This document shows positions 25,174 to 38,046 of a stretch of 64,000 nucleotides of DNA, in pieces. The DNA comes from Corynespora cassiicola. Its lineage: Eukaryota; Ascomycota; Dothideomycetes; Pleosporales; Corynesporascaceae. The notes beneath the pieces are model-generated. The model ran no database searches. It had not been told where the DNA came from and was given only the letters and a program-made list of their open reading frames with translations. Both the position numbers and the translations under genes were made by a program. Position 1 is the stretch's first letter; each line of letters begins with the position of its first letter. Location of the stretch: positions 372,001 to 436,000 of the forward strand of contig JAEUWY010000012.1 in NCBI GenBank assembly GCA_022059125.1, given 5' to 3'.

Positions 25174-27906
25174 TCAGGCTCGTGAGGTATCCTTGGGTTT
25201 CCAGAATTGCATCAGCTTGCTCAACCGTTTGTGCCTTTTCTTGGAGTCCTTGGAGGGTTCCAGATACTCAGAATGGGGTCGCTGCTCAATCGAGAGTTTG
25301 CTCTTTTCGCCAAACGAAGAGCTATGGTTGATCAACCGGGAAAGACTGGCAATGCTGGACCGCTTCCGACGCCGGCTATCAACGTCGCTGGGAACCGAAC
25401 ACAGAGACGCCGATCGATCGCCGGGGTTGCGAGGACTCATCATCGGGAATGCGGATTGCATCGCGCTCGTCATGGTCGATCTGGAAGATGTGAGAGATGG
25501 CACATCATCGACTGAAATGCGGAGTTCTGGCCCAGGCTCTCCAAACTGTGGAGACGACATTGCGCGATAATCGGTCATTGAAGAAGCGGCAGTGCCGAGT
25601 CGAGGTGTGTCCAAAGAAGCCTGGCTTGACCTGAAATCCGGAGATGAAAAGGACGAAGTAAAGGTATCAGGTGTCATCAGTGTCTGCTGGGGCAGCGGAA
25701 GCCCCACGTTCATCACCGACTGGTTCTCCTTTGTCTCCTCGGTAGGAATCTGAGTGACAGTCGAGTCGGAGGAATGCGTGAGAGACGATGTGCGAGGCTC
25801 CTCATAGTCTTCTACGACTTCAACGGGGCTAACGTCAATCGCCGTCTTTGGCTGCTTGGGACTCGAGGCTGAAGGAGGGACGGCAAGCGGAGACAAAGGT
25901 GGAGACGAATCCTGCCTGACGCGATCCTTGCGCTTCTTGATCGGTGTGTCGTTGAAGTTCCAGTTAATGGATGGGCCATTATGGCTGCCTTCAGTCTCTA
26001 CAACCTGGATCTTTGGCTCTTCGGCCTGTTCCTCGGGCTCATACGCCAACATTGCAGGGGACTTGGGCGGAGTTTTCGCCTCGGACGCCTCCTCTTCAGG
26101 CTCGTCCTCCTCGAAAACATCAGCCATTGGTGAGGTCTTCGCGGCCGTTGTTGGCCTGTGCTCGAAGGGCACCAATTCTGGCGCACTCTCAGTACGGCGA
26201 TGATGCTGCAGCAGCCCCCCAGCACTGTGCATGGCACGTCGATGAGCGCCAAATCCACGTTGGCGACCATTGGCGTTGGGCCCTTGGGGTGTGTTGAAAG
26301 GGCCCAGAGCTGCATCAAGATCGATAACAGGGCTCATGGTATCAGAATCCACGCGCTTCAATTCACGTGGCTTCCATGAGCTGATGTCCGTCTCGATCTT
26401 GGGAGCTGCAGCCTCGGTTGGTGACACGATGGTGACAGTATTGTCGATGTCAAAGTTCAGCCTCGCCTCAAGATCCAGATCCTCGGAAGCATCGGTATCC
26501 TCAGCATCTGGCACCGACTCCGGTGGGGGTGTTGGTGGCCGGACCTTTGATTTCTTGCCACTCTTGCCCTTCTTTGTGATGATTGAATTTGCCCAAGACT
26601 TCACTTTTCGGGGTTTTCGACCAGCTTTGCGCGAGTTCGACTTTGGCTTCTCAGAATCGTCTGCAGTATCCTCATCTTCGACCATGGGCGATGGAAGGGG
26701 CGAGTCGAGAAGAACCGACATAGAGGGATCGGATGCGCTCGCCTGAAGAGCTGGGGAGCCGTGGTCGCCTCGCAGACGGAAAAAGCCTCGACGTTTCGCA
26801 GGAAGGCGTGGTGAATTTGGGCAAGCTACAGCTGTTGGTGAGTTAGGCGAAACGGCCGACGATGGCCGCTTCCTGTTGAACAGTTCCTCACCAAAGTGAG
26901 CATTCTTGTAGTTGTCAAGAATAGCACCGGCAGTGCTGGGTCGGCCCTCGTCCTCAGGCGTTGTGCTCAGAGATGGGCGGCCTGTTCGTGCGGTTTTGGG
27001 GCTCGATGTGCCGGCACCACTGATGATGGAAGACAAGCTGTTAGTGGTCGAATGACCACGGATCGTCGAAACTTCGGTCTCTGACGAGATGGTCGAAAGC
27101 GGACGGATGTACTCGACCTTGTCGGAGAATCCCACGCGAGCCCTCGAGGGAGGCCGGCGTGAGGCGTCTGGGCTCTCGTTGAAAGAACTGTTGCCTCGCA
27201 AAGACGGCTGCGACATGGACTTGTTTACCGAATGGCCAAACTTGAACTCATCTCCCTCCATTGGCGTGACAGGAGCGCTGCCTGCGCGTGCTGGAGGCGG
27301 GGGAGGCGGCGGGTTTATGATGGCTGACAGGTCGTGGGAAGAAATGGCTGCCGAACGGCGGTGGGCATGTCCTCGACGTCCGTGGGGAGCGACTGGTCGG
27401 AGACCACCGCTCGACGAGATACCATCGTCACTCTTGGTAGGGCTGGTGCTCAGCATGGGGGGCGCGCCTCCAGCTCGTGCGTCTCCTCCAATGAACTCGC
27501 TTCCACCTCGCCTGTGACCGCCAATTGGCCTCGATGGAGTTGTCGGCGTCGCCAGCAGAGGCGAATGTGGGGGTGTAGTATTCGCCGGCTTCGATGTCGA
27601 AGGACCTGCTGGGTTGAACGAGAAGTCTGGCAGTGCAGAGACGGACTTTTGTCGACGACCAGCGGGGGCAGAGCCTCGACGGGCTCCCGAGGGCGGCTGG
27701 AGCGACATTGGGCGAGGATTGGAGGCGGGGGCGGATTCGGACGATGTGCTGTCGGGGTCCCGCATGGGAAATGTGAAGTCAGGGTTCGGGATGAGCTCGA
27801 CGGGGCCAGCGGTGGAGGCGGAGCGACGCTGGTAGAGCGGCGAGCCCGCGGCAGCCGATGGAGGTGCCTGGGTAAGGTGCTGTCGTGGCAGAGCGATCTG
27901 AGCCAT
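25174..27906 (-). CDS. large Ser/Pro-rich, mostly disordered protein ('cell wall proline-rich' type)
   Basis: A single exon of 910 residues. I chose ATG 27906-27904 (M-A-Q-I-A-L-P) because the longer frame upstream of it has GC-driven composition like the noncoding DNA. The protein is rich in Ser/Pro/Thr/Arg. It has an NPDFTFPMRDPDS motif near the start, a polyproline run (PPPPPPPA), a conserved-looking KVEYIRPLSTISSE block, a Lys/Arg-rich patch (KPRKVKSWANSIITKKGKSGKK) and a basic C-terminus (KKRHKRLSKLMQFWKPK). It has no signal peptide, so a wall location is doubtful despite the label I recall for similar fungal proteins ('cell wall proline rich protein'). Many SP/TP sites suggest phosphorylation. 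Function is unknown. Confidence 0.8.
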   Translation of the reverse strand: MAQIALPRQHLTQAPPSAAAGSPLYQRRSASTAGPVELIPNPDFTFPMRDPDSTSSESAPASNPRPMSLQPPSGARRGSAPAGRRQKSVSALPDFSFNPAGPSTSKPANTTPPHSPLLATPTTPSRPIGGHRRGGSEFIGGDARAGGAPPMLSTSPTKSDDGISSSGGLRPVAPHGRRGHAHRRSAAISSHDLSAIINPPPPPPPARAGSAPVTPMEGDEFKFGHSVNKSMSQPSLRGNSSFNESPDASRRPPSRARVGFSDKVEYIRPLSTISSETEVSTIRGHSTTNSLSSIISGAGTSSPKTARTGRPSLSTTPEDEGRPSTAGAILDNYKNAHFGEELFNRKRPSSAVSPNSPTAVACPNSPRLPAKRRGFFRLRGDHGSPALQASASDPSMSVLLDSPLPSPMVEDEDTADDSEKPKSNSRKAGRKPRKVKSWANSIITKKGKSGKKSKVRPPTPPPESVPDAEDTDASEDLDLEARLNFDIDNTVTIVSPTEAAAPKIETDISSWKPRELKRVDSDTMSPVIDLDAALGPFNTPQGPNANGRQRGFGAHRRAMHSAGGLLQHHRRTESAPELVPFEHRPTTAAKTSPMADVFEEDEPEEEASEAKTPPKSPAMLAYEPEEQAEEPKIQVVETEGSHNGPSINWNFNDTPIKKRKDRVRQDSSPPLSPLAVPPSASSPKQPKTAIDVSPVEVVEDYEEPRTSSLTHSSDSTVTQIPTEETKENQSVMNVGLPLPQQTLMTPDTFTSSFSSPDFRSSQASLDTPRLGTAASSMTDYRAMSSPQFGEPGPELRISVDDVPSLTSSRSTMTSAMQSAFPMMSPRNPGDRSASLCSVPSDVDSRRRKRSSIASLSRLINHSSSFGEKSKLSIEQRPHSEYLEPSKDSKKRHKRLSKLMQFWKPKDTSRA

Positions 27907-30900
27907 GGTGAAGCAGGGCAGTGTCGACGAAATTAGGTCGGGGCGCTGGTAGAACCAGCGGATGAGACTGGCTCGGGGAGAACCAGGAACCGCTCGTTGG
28001 GGAAAGCCGTGTTGGAGCGTGGTTGGACAGGCGTCGCGGTCGGTGCTACCGAGGGGAGCGCAGCGGAATTGAGACGAAACAAGCGCTTTCGAGGAGCAAG
28101 GTGCTGACGCGATTCCTGCCGGTGAGCGACACCTGTCAGCACGCAAATTGCAAGCGGGCCAGCAAGCGGGCGACGTGGGAGGCGCAGAGGCGTACCGTAT
28201 ACGTGGAGGGTGAGGCGGGCAGGAAGTCGAGGGCGGCGGGCGGTGGTTGTGAGGGGGTGGGCGGCGGGCTTGCTTGGGGCGCAACAGGTCGGGGTGGATG
28301 GAGCCAGTACATCCAGCGATTAAGGAATGACTAGGAAATGAACGGACAGATACCGCAGAGTCGACTCGCACACGGGCTGTGGAGGCGACAATGGGGCTCC
28401 AAAAGAGCGTGTGGGTGGGAAGAGAAGGAAGGGTGGGGGGGAAGGAGGGAGGGGAGGGGGGAGGGATGGCGATGCAGGCGGAGTGAAGGTGAGGGTGAGG
28501 ACGCGGACTGCTTTTGTTCGTTACTGGGAGCGACTTCCTCCTGCGCTGCTGGCCGCCGCTGGCTGCTGCGCTGACTGGCACGGGCCCTCCCCATTTCGCT
28601 AGGCCCACAAAATGGGCAGGGGCTCCATGCAGGCGGCGGGCCAGGGTGGGTGTGGATGATTTGGCCACGCTTTTTGCAGGCTGCAGCACGCTCGGTTTAA
28701 GAGTTGCTTCTTCCTTGATCCTGCACGCCTGCGTGCCTGCGCGCCGAGGGCAAGTGAGGGAGCCCTCGAGCAGCGGAGTGGCGCTGCCGGGCGCGACTGC
28801 GCGACTGAGCGGCAGAGAGCAGCAGAGAGCAGCAGCAGCCCGCGCCGCCGCGTCGTGCCTGCCTGCGATGGGCAGCCGGGAAGGGGCAGCCCAGCCCGCC
28901 TGCCTGCTGTGCTGCCCGCGCCTGCTCTCTCTCTCTCGTGTGCGTGTGTGCTGGTGGTGGGCCGTGGCTGCCCTCCTCCGCCTAGCCCCAGCCTGGCCGG
29001 CCAGCCAGCCCGCCCGCCAGCCCATCTCGCGGTTGCTGGCTGGCTCGCTGGCTCAGGTACGCTTGCCCTGCCCGGCCGGCCTGCCATGCCGCTCGTTCGC
29101 TCTCGTTTCGCGCGAACCAAGAGCGGCCGTTCCTGAACATCATCGATACCCGCCCATCACGAGGCTGCTGGCAATTTTGCACCGGAGCCCCGTTTGCGGG
29201 CGAGGTCGCTCTCGGTGCATCTACGCTTCCCGCTCAGATCGCGCCGCTCGCTGCAACCACGCCCGCGACTGTGCTTGCGTGCTGCATGCTGCTGCATCGA
29301 GGCTCTTATCGCGCGCGCCCGTTGCTGCAGCGAGGACGGCTGGCTCGCTGCAACCGACATGCACTCTGATATCCCACCTGGGCAGACGCTCTTGGCTGCC
29401 CTGCCGCGACCCGCCCTCCAGCCCTCCCACGCTCCCTCGTGCCCTGCCCTTCCCCCTCCAGTCCGCGGCACCATGCATCGGGCTCGACGGCCGGAGTCGC
29501 GGCGACTAATTGATTGAATTTCTCTTCTGCACCGTCCCGCCGCCCTCGGCGCTGCGACGCGCTGCTCCACGCTGTTCCGCCCTCTGCTCTCTGCTCTCGT
29601 TGCCATGCTCTCCCCCGACGGCCCTCCCGCGGCTTACCCAGGTCCCTCGGCTGGACGACATGGCCAACTGACATGATGATAGGCAGCTGTGTTTCACCGT
29701 GGAATTTGGTGCCATCCGCTGGGCGGCGACCAATGGCAGCGGCGCGCCCTCTAGCCTGCCCTTGGCTAGAGATGCAGGGGCAGCACGACGCCGCCGCCTC
29801 AGGCTGCTAACCCCAAGCGTGAGGTGGGAGACGAAGAGTCGTTGCCACCCATAAATAGGTGCTTGATAGACGAAATGCGGAGAAGATGGCTTGAGCGACC
29901 GTCTTGTGACGTTTGTTTACCTTGGACATGCCCATCGTGTCCTCCGCGGTTGCCCCGTGCCTGGTCGTGCTTGGGCACCCCCCCTCGTATCCCCGATGCT
30001 GTCGGCAAAGGCGGTCATGCCCAGGGCCACATCATCCATCCATCCAGTGCTTGATGCACTGCGCCGTCCTGGGCGGAAACGCGATCGACGGTACCTGAGC
30101 GGGAGGTGCGGAGGCCAGCCTTCCCACCTGGGACGCATTTGGCCCATCTTTGCCGGCTGCCACCACCACACACCGCCAGCGCCTCCACCCCCACGACCGT
30201 GTCGTCTCGCGCACTCCAGGTCCGACCAGAGGGAGAGGGGGGGCGCGCATTGTTGCCATCTGGCCCTCCTCTGGCCCTCTCCAAACTCGACATGCAACTT
30301 TCTTCGAAACAGGGCATTTGGTCTGGTCGCAGGGCCAAAGTTTGCCACGATTGCTTTTTCACGCCCCCCTACCTCTGACCTCTGGCTTCTCGCCCTGACC
30401 GCCTGCACACAGGACAGGGCGCTAGTGGACAGTTGAGCGCCCCTCCACGAGGTTGTTCGCTGCTGCTGCAAGTCATAAAGACCCAGGCCCTCCGCAGATG
30501 CTGCTGCAGCAGCCGATAGTGCAACATGCGCTGGGAGGACGCGCCTTGTGCGCGCTGGCGCGTTGGCGGGTGGGCGTGTGTGGGCGTGCTGGCGCGCTGG
30601 AGAAGTTCGGCCTCTGCGCTTCTGCAAGCCCCTCTGGTGCGTATCCACCCTGCTCGTATCCAGCAGCATATAGGCCAGGCCATCCTGAGTCGTTCACGAT
30701 AGCACGACGTCACTGCTGCTCGGCCCCCATGGCCGCCGCTATGCGCAGATCGCCAGGGACTTGGGCAAGGCTCAGGCAAGGCTCAGGCAAGAATCTGGCA
30801 GGGCAAATAATGAACCAGCCTGCCAGCGTGGTCTGAGGGCCGCCGGTCTTCCCCAACCGGTAGTGTTTGCGGCGTCCAAACGTTCATCTCTATTTCTCTC

Positions 30901-33900
30901 ACAATTTCCGCCGTTCATCCGATCCGAAAAAATGCTTGGCCGGCTGCAAACTCTGATGGGAAACCAATCTCTGGCCAGAAGAGATTTGGCCAAAACGAAA
31001 CTCGCAAACGTCACAGCCTGCATTCATGCCGACCCTGACGATCTGATCCGACGAGTTGGCGCGCGAACGACGACGTGCCTCTCCCCCCAAGCCGGCGCCG
31101 TCGAACTCAAACCCATTCTTTTTTGCCCCGACCAAGGCGCGGTGAGGTAAGCCTGGGTCGCATCCAACATGTTGCTCGCTGCGCTCCACTCACCCAGGCC
31201 AGGGCTTGTGAAATTGCATGGGCAGCGCCAGCTCGACTTTGTGACTTCGCGATGGCCGGGTCGAGTCAAGCACCGCCTGCACTGCCACACTGGCTGCAAC
31301 GCTTTCGACTCTAGTCCCCACAGCTCCAGGCTCCGTGCCGCTCCGTCCAATTGGTTTCCAAACACCAGCTCGCCGCACCGCAGTTGAAACGACCGCAGTG
31401 ACCCGTTAGCTGTCACTACTGTCAACAGCGTCTCGTCTCGCCTGCGCGACGCCCCTGAGGCCGCTGCCGTTTTCAGATGCTGGAGGCACGACCGGCCTCC
31501 CAAAGCAGAAGGCGTCCCGCTTTGAGCGAAGCTGCATGGCCTCATCCAACACACTGCTGGTCCTGGCCGACCCTGGCCGTCTGCATTCCTCGCACCGACG
31601 CTCCTCTCCTCTTTTCTCGTCTCCTCGCTCCGCGTCTCCTGTCCTGGCCAGGTTGTCGCAGAGATTCGCAATCTTAAGGGGGGCGAATTGCCAATTTGGG
31701 GCGCCGTGAAGTGCTGACAGACCCTGTGGCAGTTTTCGTGGCCCAAGACATCGGTCCCTTGCGACGGCCTCCAATGCCGCCCTCGCAGAGGACAAAGAAA
31801 AATCTCTGTCTGGCTCTGCGGCCTGGCACTGGGCACATCTGCCGGTAATTCGTGTGGCGCAGGCGTCAACGTCTTTGGCAGAAAAAAAAAGGACCTTGAT
31901 ACGATCAAATCTCCGGGGTTTATTTGGTCGTGTCGCAAAGGGCAAGTAGGCACTCGCAACCATGGCCGTTCCGGCCAATCCAAACTCGCGTGGTTGGTGC
32001 ACCTTCCCGAATCAACCCAGCAATACATCACCCCAATTCTCCTTTCAATCTTCCCTACACCTTTTAGTTCTCCTGGCCGGGGCCCTTGTGTCCGACACTA
32101 TTGTCGTGCCAACCTACACCCGTACTCGGTCCCTAGACGACCAAGACGACAACCGCAGCGCCGTCGCCCTAGTGACTGCCCGCCTGGCAAACGCCTCCGT
32201 CCGTCATCGTCATCGTCATCCGCCGCCATCCATCGTGGTCCGCCGGCCAGCCCGCGGCATCCCACTTGCCGGCCTCGATTGGCTGCAGTCTAATGCTCCA
32301 ATTTGACAGCTGTCTCTGCAATCTGATGCCTCTTCCCCTCTCGCCGTGTCTCAACCGCAGAGCCGCAGTCGGCAGCCAGCCCGCCGCCCGCCAGCCGCCA
32401 TTGCTGTCCCAACAAACCCTCCCCTCTCCCACGACGACGTTGCGTCTCGCCTCTTACCGGCCCACTGCCTGCCTTCCCTCCCTCCCTCCCGAGCCCTTCC
32501 GCCGTCTTGTCTTCCAATCTTTCCCCGGGCGAACCAGACCTCGCCTCCCCCCACAGCCCCTCCCCATCTGAAACGGCGCAAAACCCGGTTCGGCTGTTTT
32601 AGATGCAGGAACGCTCCCAGCTGGAAAGGCAGATGATCGGTTCTCGCCCACCCCAGATCAACGCAACCTTTGTGCGGATTGCGGCATCACTATTGCCTTT
32701 GCTGCGTAATCCATGATCGCAGGGCTCGCTGGTAGCCAAAGTCTACCGGTAGACGGCTGTCAGGCAAGCCACGACTTACCTCAAGTCCACCCATGCCTCC
32801 CTTATTCCGTGACAACGCGCTGGGTGCCCTCTCCTCGACACACCCAGGCTCTCCAAATGCCATTGGCCAGCGTTGGAAAAGTCAAGAGGCGTTTGGCGTG
32901 TGTACGCCCTTGCGCCTCTCGGCACTAGAATATTCCCTCACACCACCTTGTGAGCACTGCGCAATCAGCCTTCATTATCTCCGGGAGGTCCATCCGTCTG
33001 GTTCAGCTCAAACTGCCATCTAGATTGTTGTCGCATAGAGTTTCCTTCAACACTGGAGGCCGGCGCTTCTTCAGACAGCCTCTCCCCCCTCGGCGGTATC
33101 TGATAACATGGTCAGAAGTTTATTCTCTCTTTCGGCCGCTCCCCTACCCAACTACAATGGCCGCTTTCCCCCGTTTATCTCGCCCCCCCTCGACGGTCTC
33201 CGCTTTGGGTGCCGTTATGCAGTATAAGATTTGACATCTGGCCGCGCCAACCTGAAGCCAGCGCACTGCAGCAATGCGACAAGCAACCCAACGCCCGGAT
33301 TCCGGATTTCAGCCGCTGTCCAAATCTCTGCGTCGTCGGTGTTCTGGGCGTGAGGTTGAGGTAAGCATCTTTGATTTTGCAACGCGGTTATGCGCCCTGC
33401 TTCACTCTACGCATGATCTTCAGGGCTTATAGTGGGTCGCTCAGCCCTGCAAGCGGCCTGTCAGACGTGGTCGTCAATGCAGTGGAGAAGACCAGATTCA
33501 CGTCAGTGGCAATGTGGCGACGGAGCGCAAGGCGACAAGTCACGACGTACCTTGGGATAAGGGTTGAGTGGACACTGAGTCGAGTCGTGGGCGGCTGCTT
33601 TCGCAATAGCCATCTTACTTGCTCGACAAAGTGTGTCCACTGCTCCCCACCACGGCCCGTTGCGGCGAAGCAACGCCATGAATTCGTGCCAGGACTGGCG
33701 CATACGGCGCGAATATACTTCTCACCACCTTTGCCTGACTACTTGTCTCCCAAGCTCTGGGCCTGAAATGCGGCGAGCCCACGCGTTGGTGGTGCCCGAC
33801 TCTCCTATACGACTGGCATGCACCCCAGGTCCGTAGCGCTGGGATCGCATGTGCATCTCGAGGGGTCGTGATCGGTGAAAGCACGCACGCACGGTGGCAC

Positions 33901-36620
33901 CAAAAGGCGCTGACACATCATCGGGTCTGACTGCAGCACGCAGCAAAGTCGTGCGACGCGAATCGGTGAATATCAGATTCGAGGGCCCAGCTATTCGCTG
34001 CTCGTGCTGAGCCACCAACATGGACGCACTGCTGATCACTGTGCAAACACCTTGCCCGAGCTCACGTTACGGCTGATCCTCCTGTAGTGTAGCGAACAAA
34101 ACAACGTCGACAGACAACGGACTTGCAGTCTTCTTGCAGCCTCGGGCTATATGGAAATGCGACCTGGCTTGCAGATGCAGCTATGTGCCACCAACGCTTC
34201 GGACAGAAGATCGGCTTGGCTTGCTCTGGACAAGGCAGCCATCTGCGGCAATCCACATCGAACTGCCCGATCGCACTCGCAGGCAAAAGTAGAAACCTGA
34301 CAGCAACGAATTCCAAACATGAAGGTGCGCTTCCAGAAGCGCGGGAACCCGTAGGCCCCGCTCACAGGTTGTACCTGGTATGCCTCAAAACCGCCGTTCG
34401 GGTTCGGGTTTGAGAGTGAGGCAGCACCACCGATGTCGGCAGCCAAAGGCTAGCTTTTTGTTGAACATCCTCGAGGTTAAATTATATTACAAGGTTCTGG
34501 ATGAGGCGGAGAGCATTCAATCTGAAATGCAACTCTGTTTTCGACACGCCATTCTGCACGAGTTGTATCGGATGGTCTGGATATTGCAACGTATGAGAGA
34601 ATACCACTGACGCGTGACTTTGCCACTGAAACTTGATTCGAAAAAAAGGAACACAGGGTTCATCTTCACCGACAGTTCGGAGCCTTCCTTTCTCTCCGCG
34701 GACGACTTCTTTGTTCAACGCTTCTAGGCTTTGTATTGCTTGTTTCACGGCGTGCAGCATAGAACTCCGCGGGGTAGAGAACAGTGACTTTCGCGACCTT
34801 TCTTACTCGTACAAGCTTTATCACGGTACCAGAATTAGGTACTCAAGTGATAGTATCATTCCTTCCAAAAAGAATCATGGCATACCGGGTCCATGGACAC
34901 GGGTCCCAATGATATCCTGGTGGCCATGGGTATGTAGACACTGTGCTCCTCGACGATTTCGAAATGTACCAGGCACACCAGTATCCAAAGCCTTTAAATT
35001 ACTGGACAATAAAATCAGTTCCAAGCATCTTGTCTCACATACAATGCTCGTACGTCCCTTACTGCAGGCTGAGAAGATTGAAAGTACATGTAAGTGTATC
35101 AACGTCACATTGCCAGCGTAATAGCAGGACGCCCACCTAAAGCGGCATTGGAAAAGGGCTTGTCTTTGCATATCATCGATAGAGTTTCAGAGACCATTAT
35201 GATTAGAAGACTGATCTGTGGCTTAGGATAAAGAACTCACTTAGTTGCGGGGAAATATATTCAGGCATGCGAGTAATGTCCGATCCTTTATTCTGCAGTC
35301 TAGATACGTCATACTCTACTCGAATCCAAAATCAGAGGCAACATTGAGTTCTAGAAGAGAAGAATATCTGTGTATGAATCATGCGTGCCAGTGGCACCAT
35401 CTATGCTATGTAATGCGAAAATCCCACATCCAACGGCTCTAGATTCCATCCAGGCTGAGCATCTAGACTGCATCTAGACTGCATCTACTGCGTCTGGGCA
35501 CCCTCAATCTATGACCTTGTACCTCACTACAAAAGCCTCCGAGTCCGGATTTTAACTATCTACTACCCAATTCGTTGCCATCAGAGGCAACGCACAGCCG
35601 TTCTCGCCTTTTATGTCTTCCCCGGAACGCAACAATCTTCAACCTTCAACCTTCAACTTCGCCGACCTCGCCCCCAACGAACACTATCGAATCCACACCA
35701 AAAACCACATGGCAAACCAGCCACACAGACCCCAATCCTCCGAGCGGTACCTTTACACCCCCAATATTCTCCCTCCCTCCCTCCCTTTCCTCCTCCCTCC
35801 CTCCGACCCAGCAACGTGGGCCCTTCATCGACACTCACCGACACTCACCGCTCTTGCTCTGCATCGACTCGGCTGGAATCGACTCGACTCAATCCAAACC
35901 TCCAATTTCGCTTCCAGCCCCCTCACACAGAATTGTCTATTCCATCCCCTCCAATGCCCCTCCCATTCCCCCATCTCGCACAAACCACCTTCAACCCCCA
36001 ACCGCCCTCGGATAGTTCCATCCCCGGTAGCTCAGAACCAAGCACTCTTCCCCGAAGGGAAGACGAGATGGAAGCTGAATGAGAGGGGGAGAGGTACGCA
36101 CATCACCGCCCATTCCCCGACCTTGAGCAAAAAAAAAAAGCCCTGGCCACCCACCGAGCAAGAAAGAAAGAAGGAAAGAAAACACGGACGACTCGCTCCA
36201 CGCATGCCCAAGACGCCTCACGCTCTCTGTAGCTGCCCATCCTGGATCCACGAACCCAGCTTGTAAGAGCAGACCCTTACCCTCGCATCGGCGATGCTGG
36301 GCACCTCGCAAGTATGGCGAAGCTGGGTGTGCGAATCGACGATTGGGGAGCGCGGTATCGTCGATGCGGTTTTGCTTCTGAGTAGCAGGAGCGCCCACAC
36401 CAGCACAAAACCTCTGAAGGGACTCACATACACGCGGGAGCTGCTCGTCTAGCACCCACTCGCACCCCCCTACCCAGCAGCAGCAGCACTCCAGATCCGC
36501 GGCCACGCCCTCGTGCAAGGCGTTCCAGAGCGCACTCAAGGCCATAGAAGGGGCCGTGAGGCCACGGTATTTGATACCGCCCAACACGTTTCCATTCCTG
36601 GTCTTGCTTTTGCAAACCCC

Positions 36621-36640
36621 CCCTACCCTACCCTACCCTA
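36621..36640 (+). repeat. CCCTA pentamer repeat
   Basis: Four tandem CCCTA units. They resemble but do not match the fungal telomeric CCCTAA unit, so this is a microsatellite rather than an interstitial telomere. Confidence 0.8.
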
Positions 36641-37000
36641 CCCTTCCATCAGTCTTTCTTTCTTCCCTTCTTTCTTTCTTCCGCCCCTTTCATCCCCCTC
36701 GAATACGCCGCTCGTTCTGTACTTCACCCCACTCCACCCCAACCCACCCAGCACGAAGGGGGGAGGGGACCCGATTGCACCGAAAAAGCACCCACTCGCT
36801 CACTGACTGACTGACTATCCGCCTCCTCACGACCCAGGCAGGGGAGCTCGCACAAACGCCGTGTTCGGCGGGAGAAAGGGAGCGAGCGAGCGAACCATGA
36901 AAAAGGAACGTGGAGGTGTGGCGGTCAAGGGGGGGGGGGGGAGAGGGTGGGAAAGAGGGTTTGGTGGCTATGTTTTGATGGAGGTTACACTTTTGCTTAC

Positions 37001-37091
37001 CCACACCCACACCCACACCCACACTCACACCCACACCTACCCATCCACACCACACCACACCACACCCACTCACCCATCGATCGATCGATCA
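37001..37091 (+). repeat. CCCACA/CACAC and GATC repeat block
   Basis: About eight CCCACA-type units pass into CACAC units and then a GATC run (37079-37091). It is preceded at about 36930-36940 by an uninterrupted G run. Confidence 0.85.
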
Positions 37092-38046
37092 ACACTGTAA
37101 ACCTCGATGGGGTGGTCGTGTGCGATCTAAACTCTCCGTTGCCGCTGGGTTGGGTCAGAACTCAGAGTCAGGAAATGGCAGTAGTAGCGTAGCGTAGCAT
37201 AGCAGTAGCAGTACCACCACCGCCGCTCCCATTACACCACGACAACCCATCAGAAAACACCGCAGTGCACAGACCAACATCACCGGCAAAGCAGGGAGGC
37301 GGGCACAAGGTTTTTACACAGCAGAGAACTCGTATCATTTAGAGGTTCCTCGGCATCAATACACTTCCCCCGTTCGTTATCCACTCTTCAAAACAAGAAG
37401 AAAAAGAAGGAAAAGCAAAGAGGAAAAGAAGCCCACCGTCCGTCCAGCCTCCATCGTGACATATTCCATGTACCCATTCAAGGATTCCCATAGGCCGTCA
37501 ATACGGTGGAACAAGGTTCCGCCATCCCCAGTATCGAGAAAACGTGCCATCCCCGAAAGATCATTAGTCGAGGTAAGCAAAGCAGTTAGAGCGGTGAAAG
37601 AAAAAACAAAGAATAAAAACATACGTGAAAAACAATCGAAATCAAGGTCAGAGAATCGCAGAAAGCGGTTTGGACGCAGAGAGGAGAGATAGAGAAAAAA
37701 AAAACTAGGAAAGGGGGTATCTCGAGTGCAACGATGAAGCAAGGACGTATCGGAATCGCTCCCACCGATTATAACACGATAACGCCCAGGTCATCGTACT
37801 CAAGACGAAGCCGTGAAATGCAATGCACCGTGACGCCCAACGTGTGTCTAAACGCCTGTAAGTGCCAACCGTCGTAATCATCATCATATAAAGGAAATAG
37901 CACACAGGACATTGATCATGTGTGCGCTCTCGTCCCGTTGAGCGACGAGATTGTAGAACATCTTCTGGGTGGGTACATGCTGGTGTGTCCCAATTTGAGC
38001 TGTGTAGTCAGCGAACAGGTCATAGGACAGGTAGGAAGTTCCCTTC

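Larger units (their letters stand above)
27907..38046. other. 10-kb gene-free, low-complexity interval
   Basis: No well-supported gene. 27.9-33 kb is GC-rich with long spurious frames on both strands. A purine-rich block (GGGGGGAAGGAGGGAGGGGA type) lies at about 28400-28500, and a CT repeat at about 28922-28938. 34.4-35.6 kb is AT-richer. 35.7-37.1 kb is C/T-rich with several microsatellites. Two short minus-strand stretches (about 36490-36590 and 37440-37570) have protein-like composition but could not be joined into a gene. The left part is presumably the promoter or leader of the gene starting at 27906. Confidence 0.45.

Noticed and set aside
31024..32031. 335-codon open frame on the minus strand
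   Set aside because: It has no recognisable domain, overlaps equally long frames on other strands, and has the Arg/Pro/Ser bias of GC-rich noncoding DNA around it.
32346..32636. Plus-strand frame ending in KRRKTRFGCFRCR, like the start of a Zn2Cys6 cluster
   Set aside because: Only one C-x2-C pair is present; no donor site or downstream exon supplying the other cysteines could be found.
36621..37066. CCCTA and CCCACA repeats as an interstitial telomere
   Set aside because: Neither unit equals the CCCTAA repeat of filamentous ascomycetes, and other microsatellites crowd the same region.
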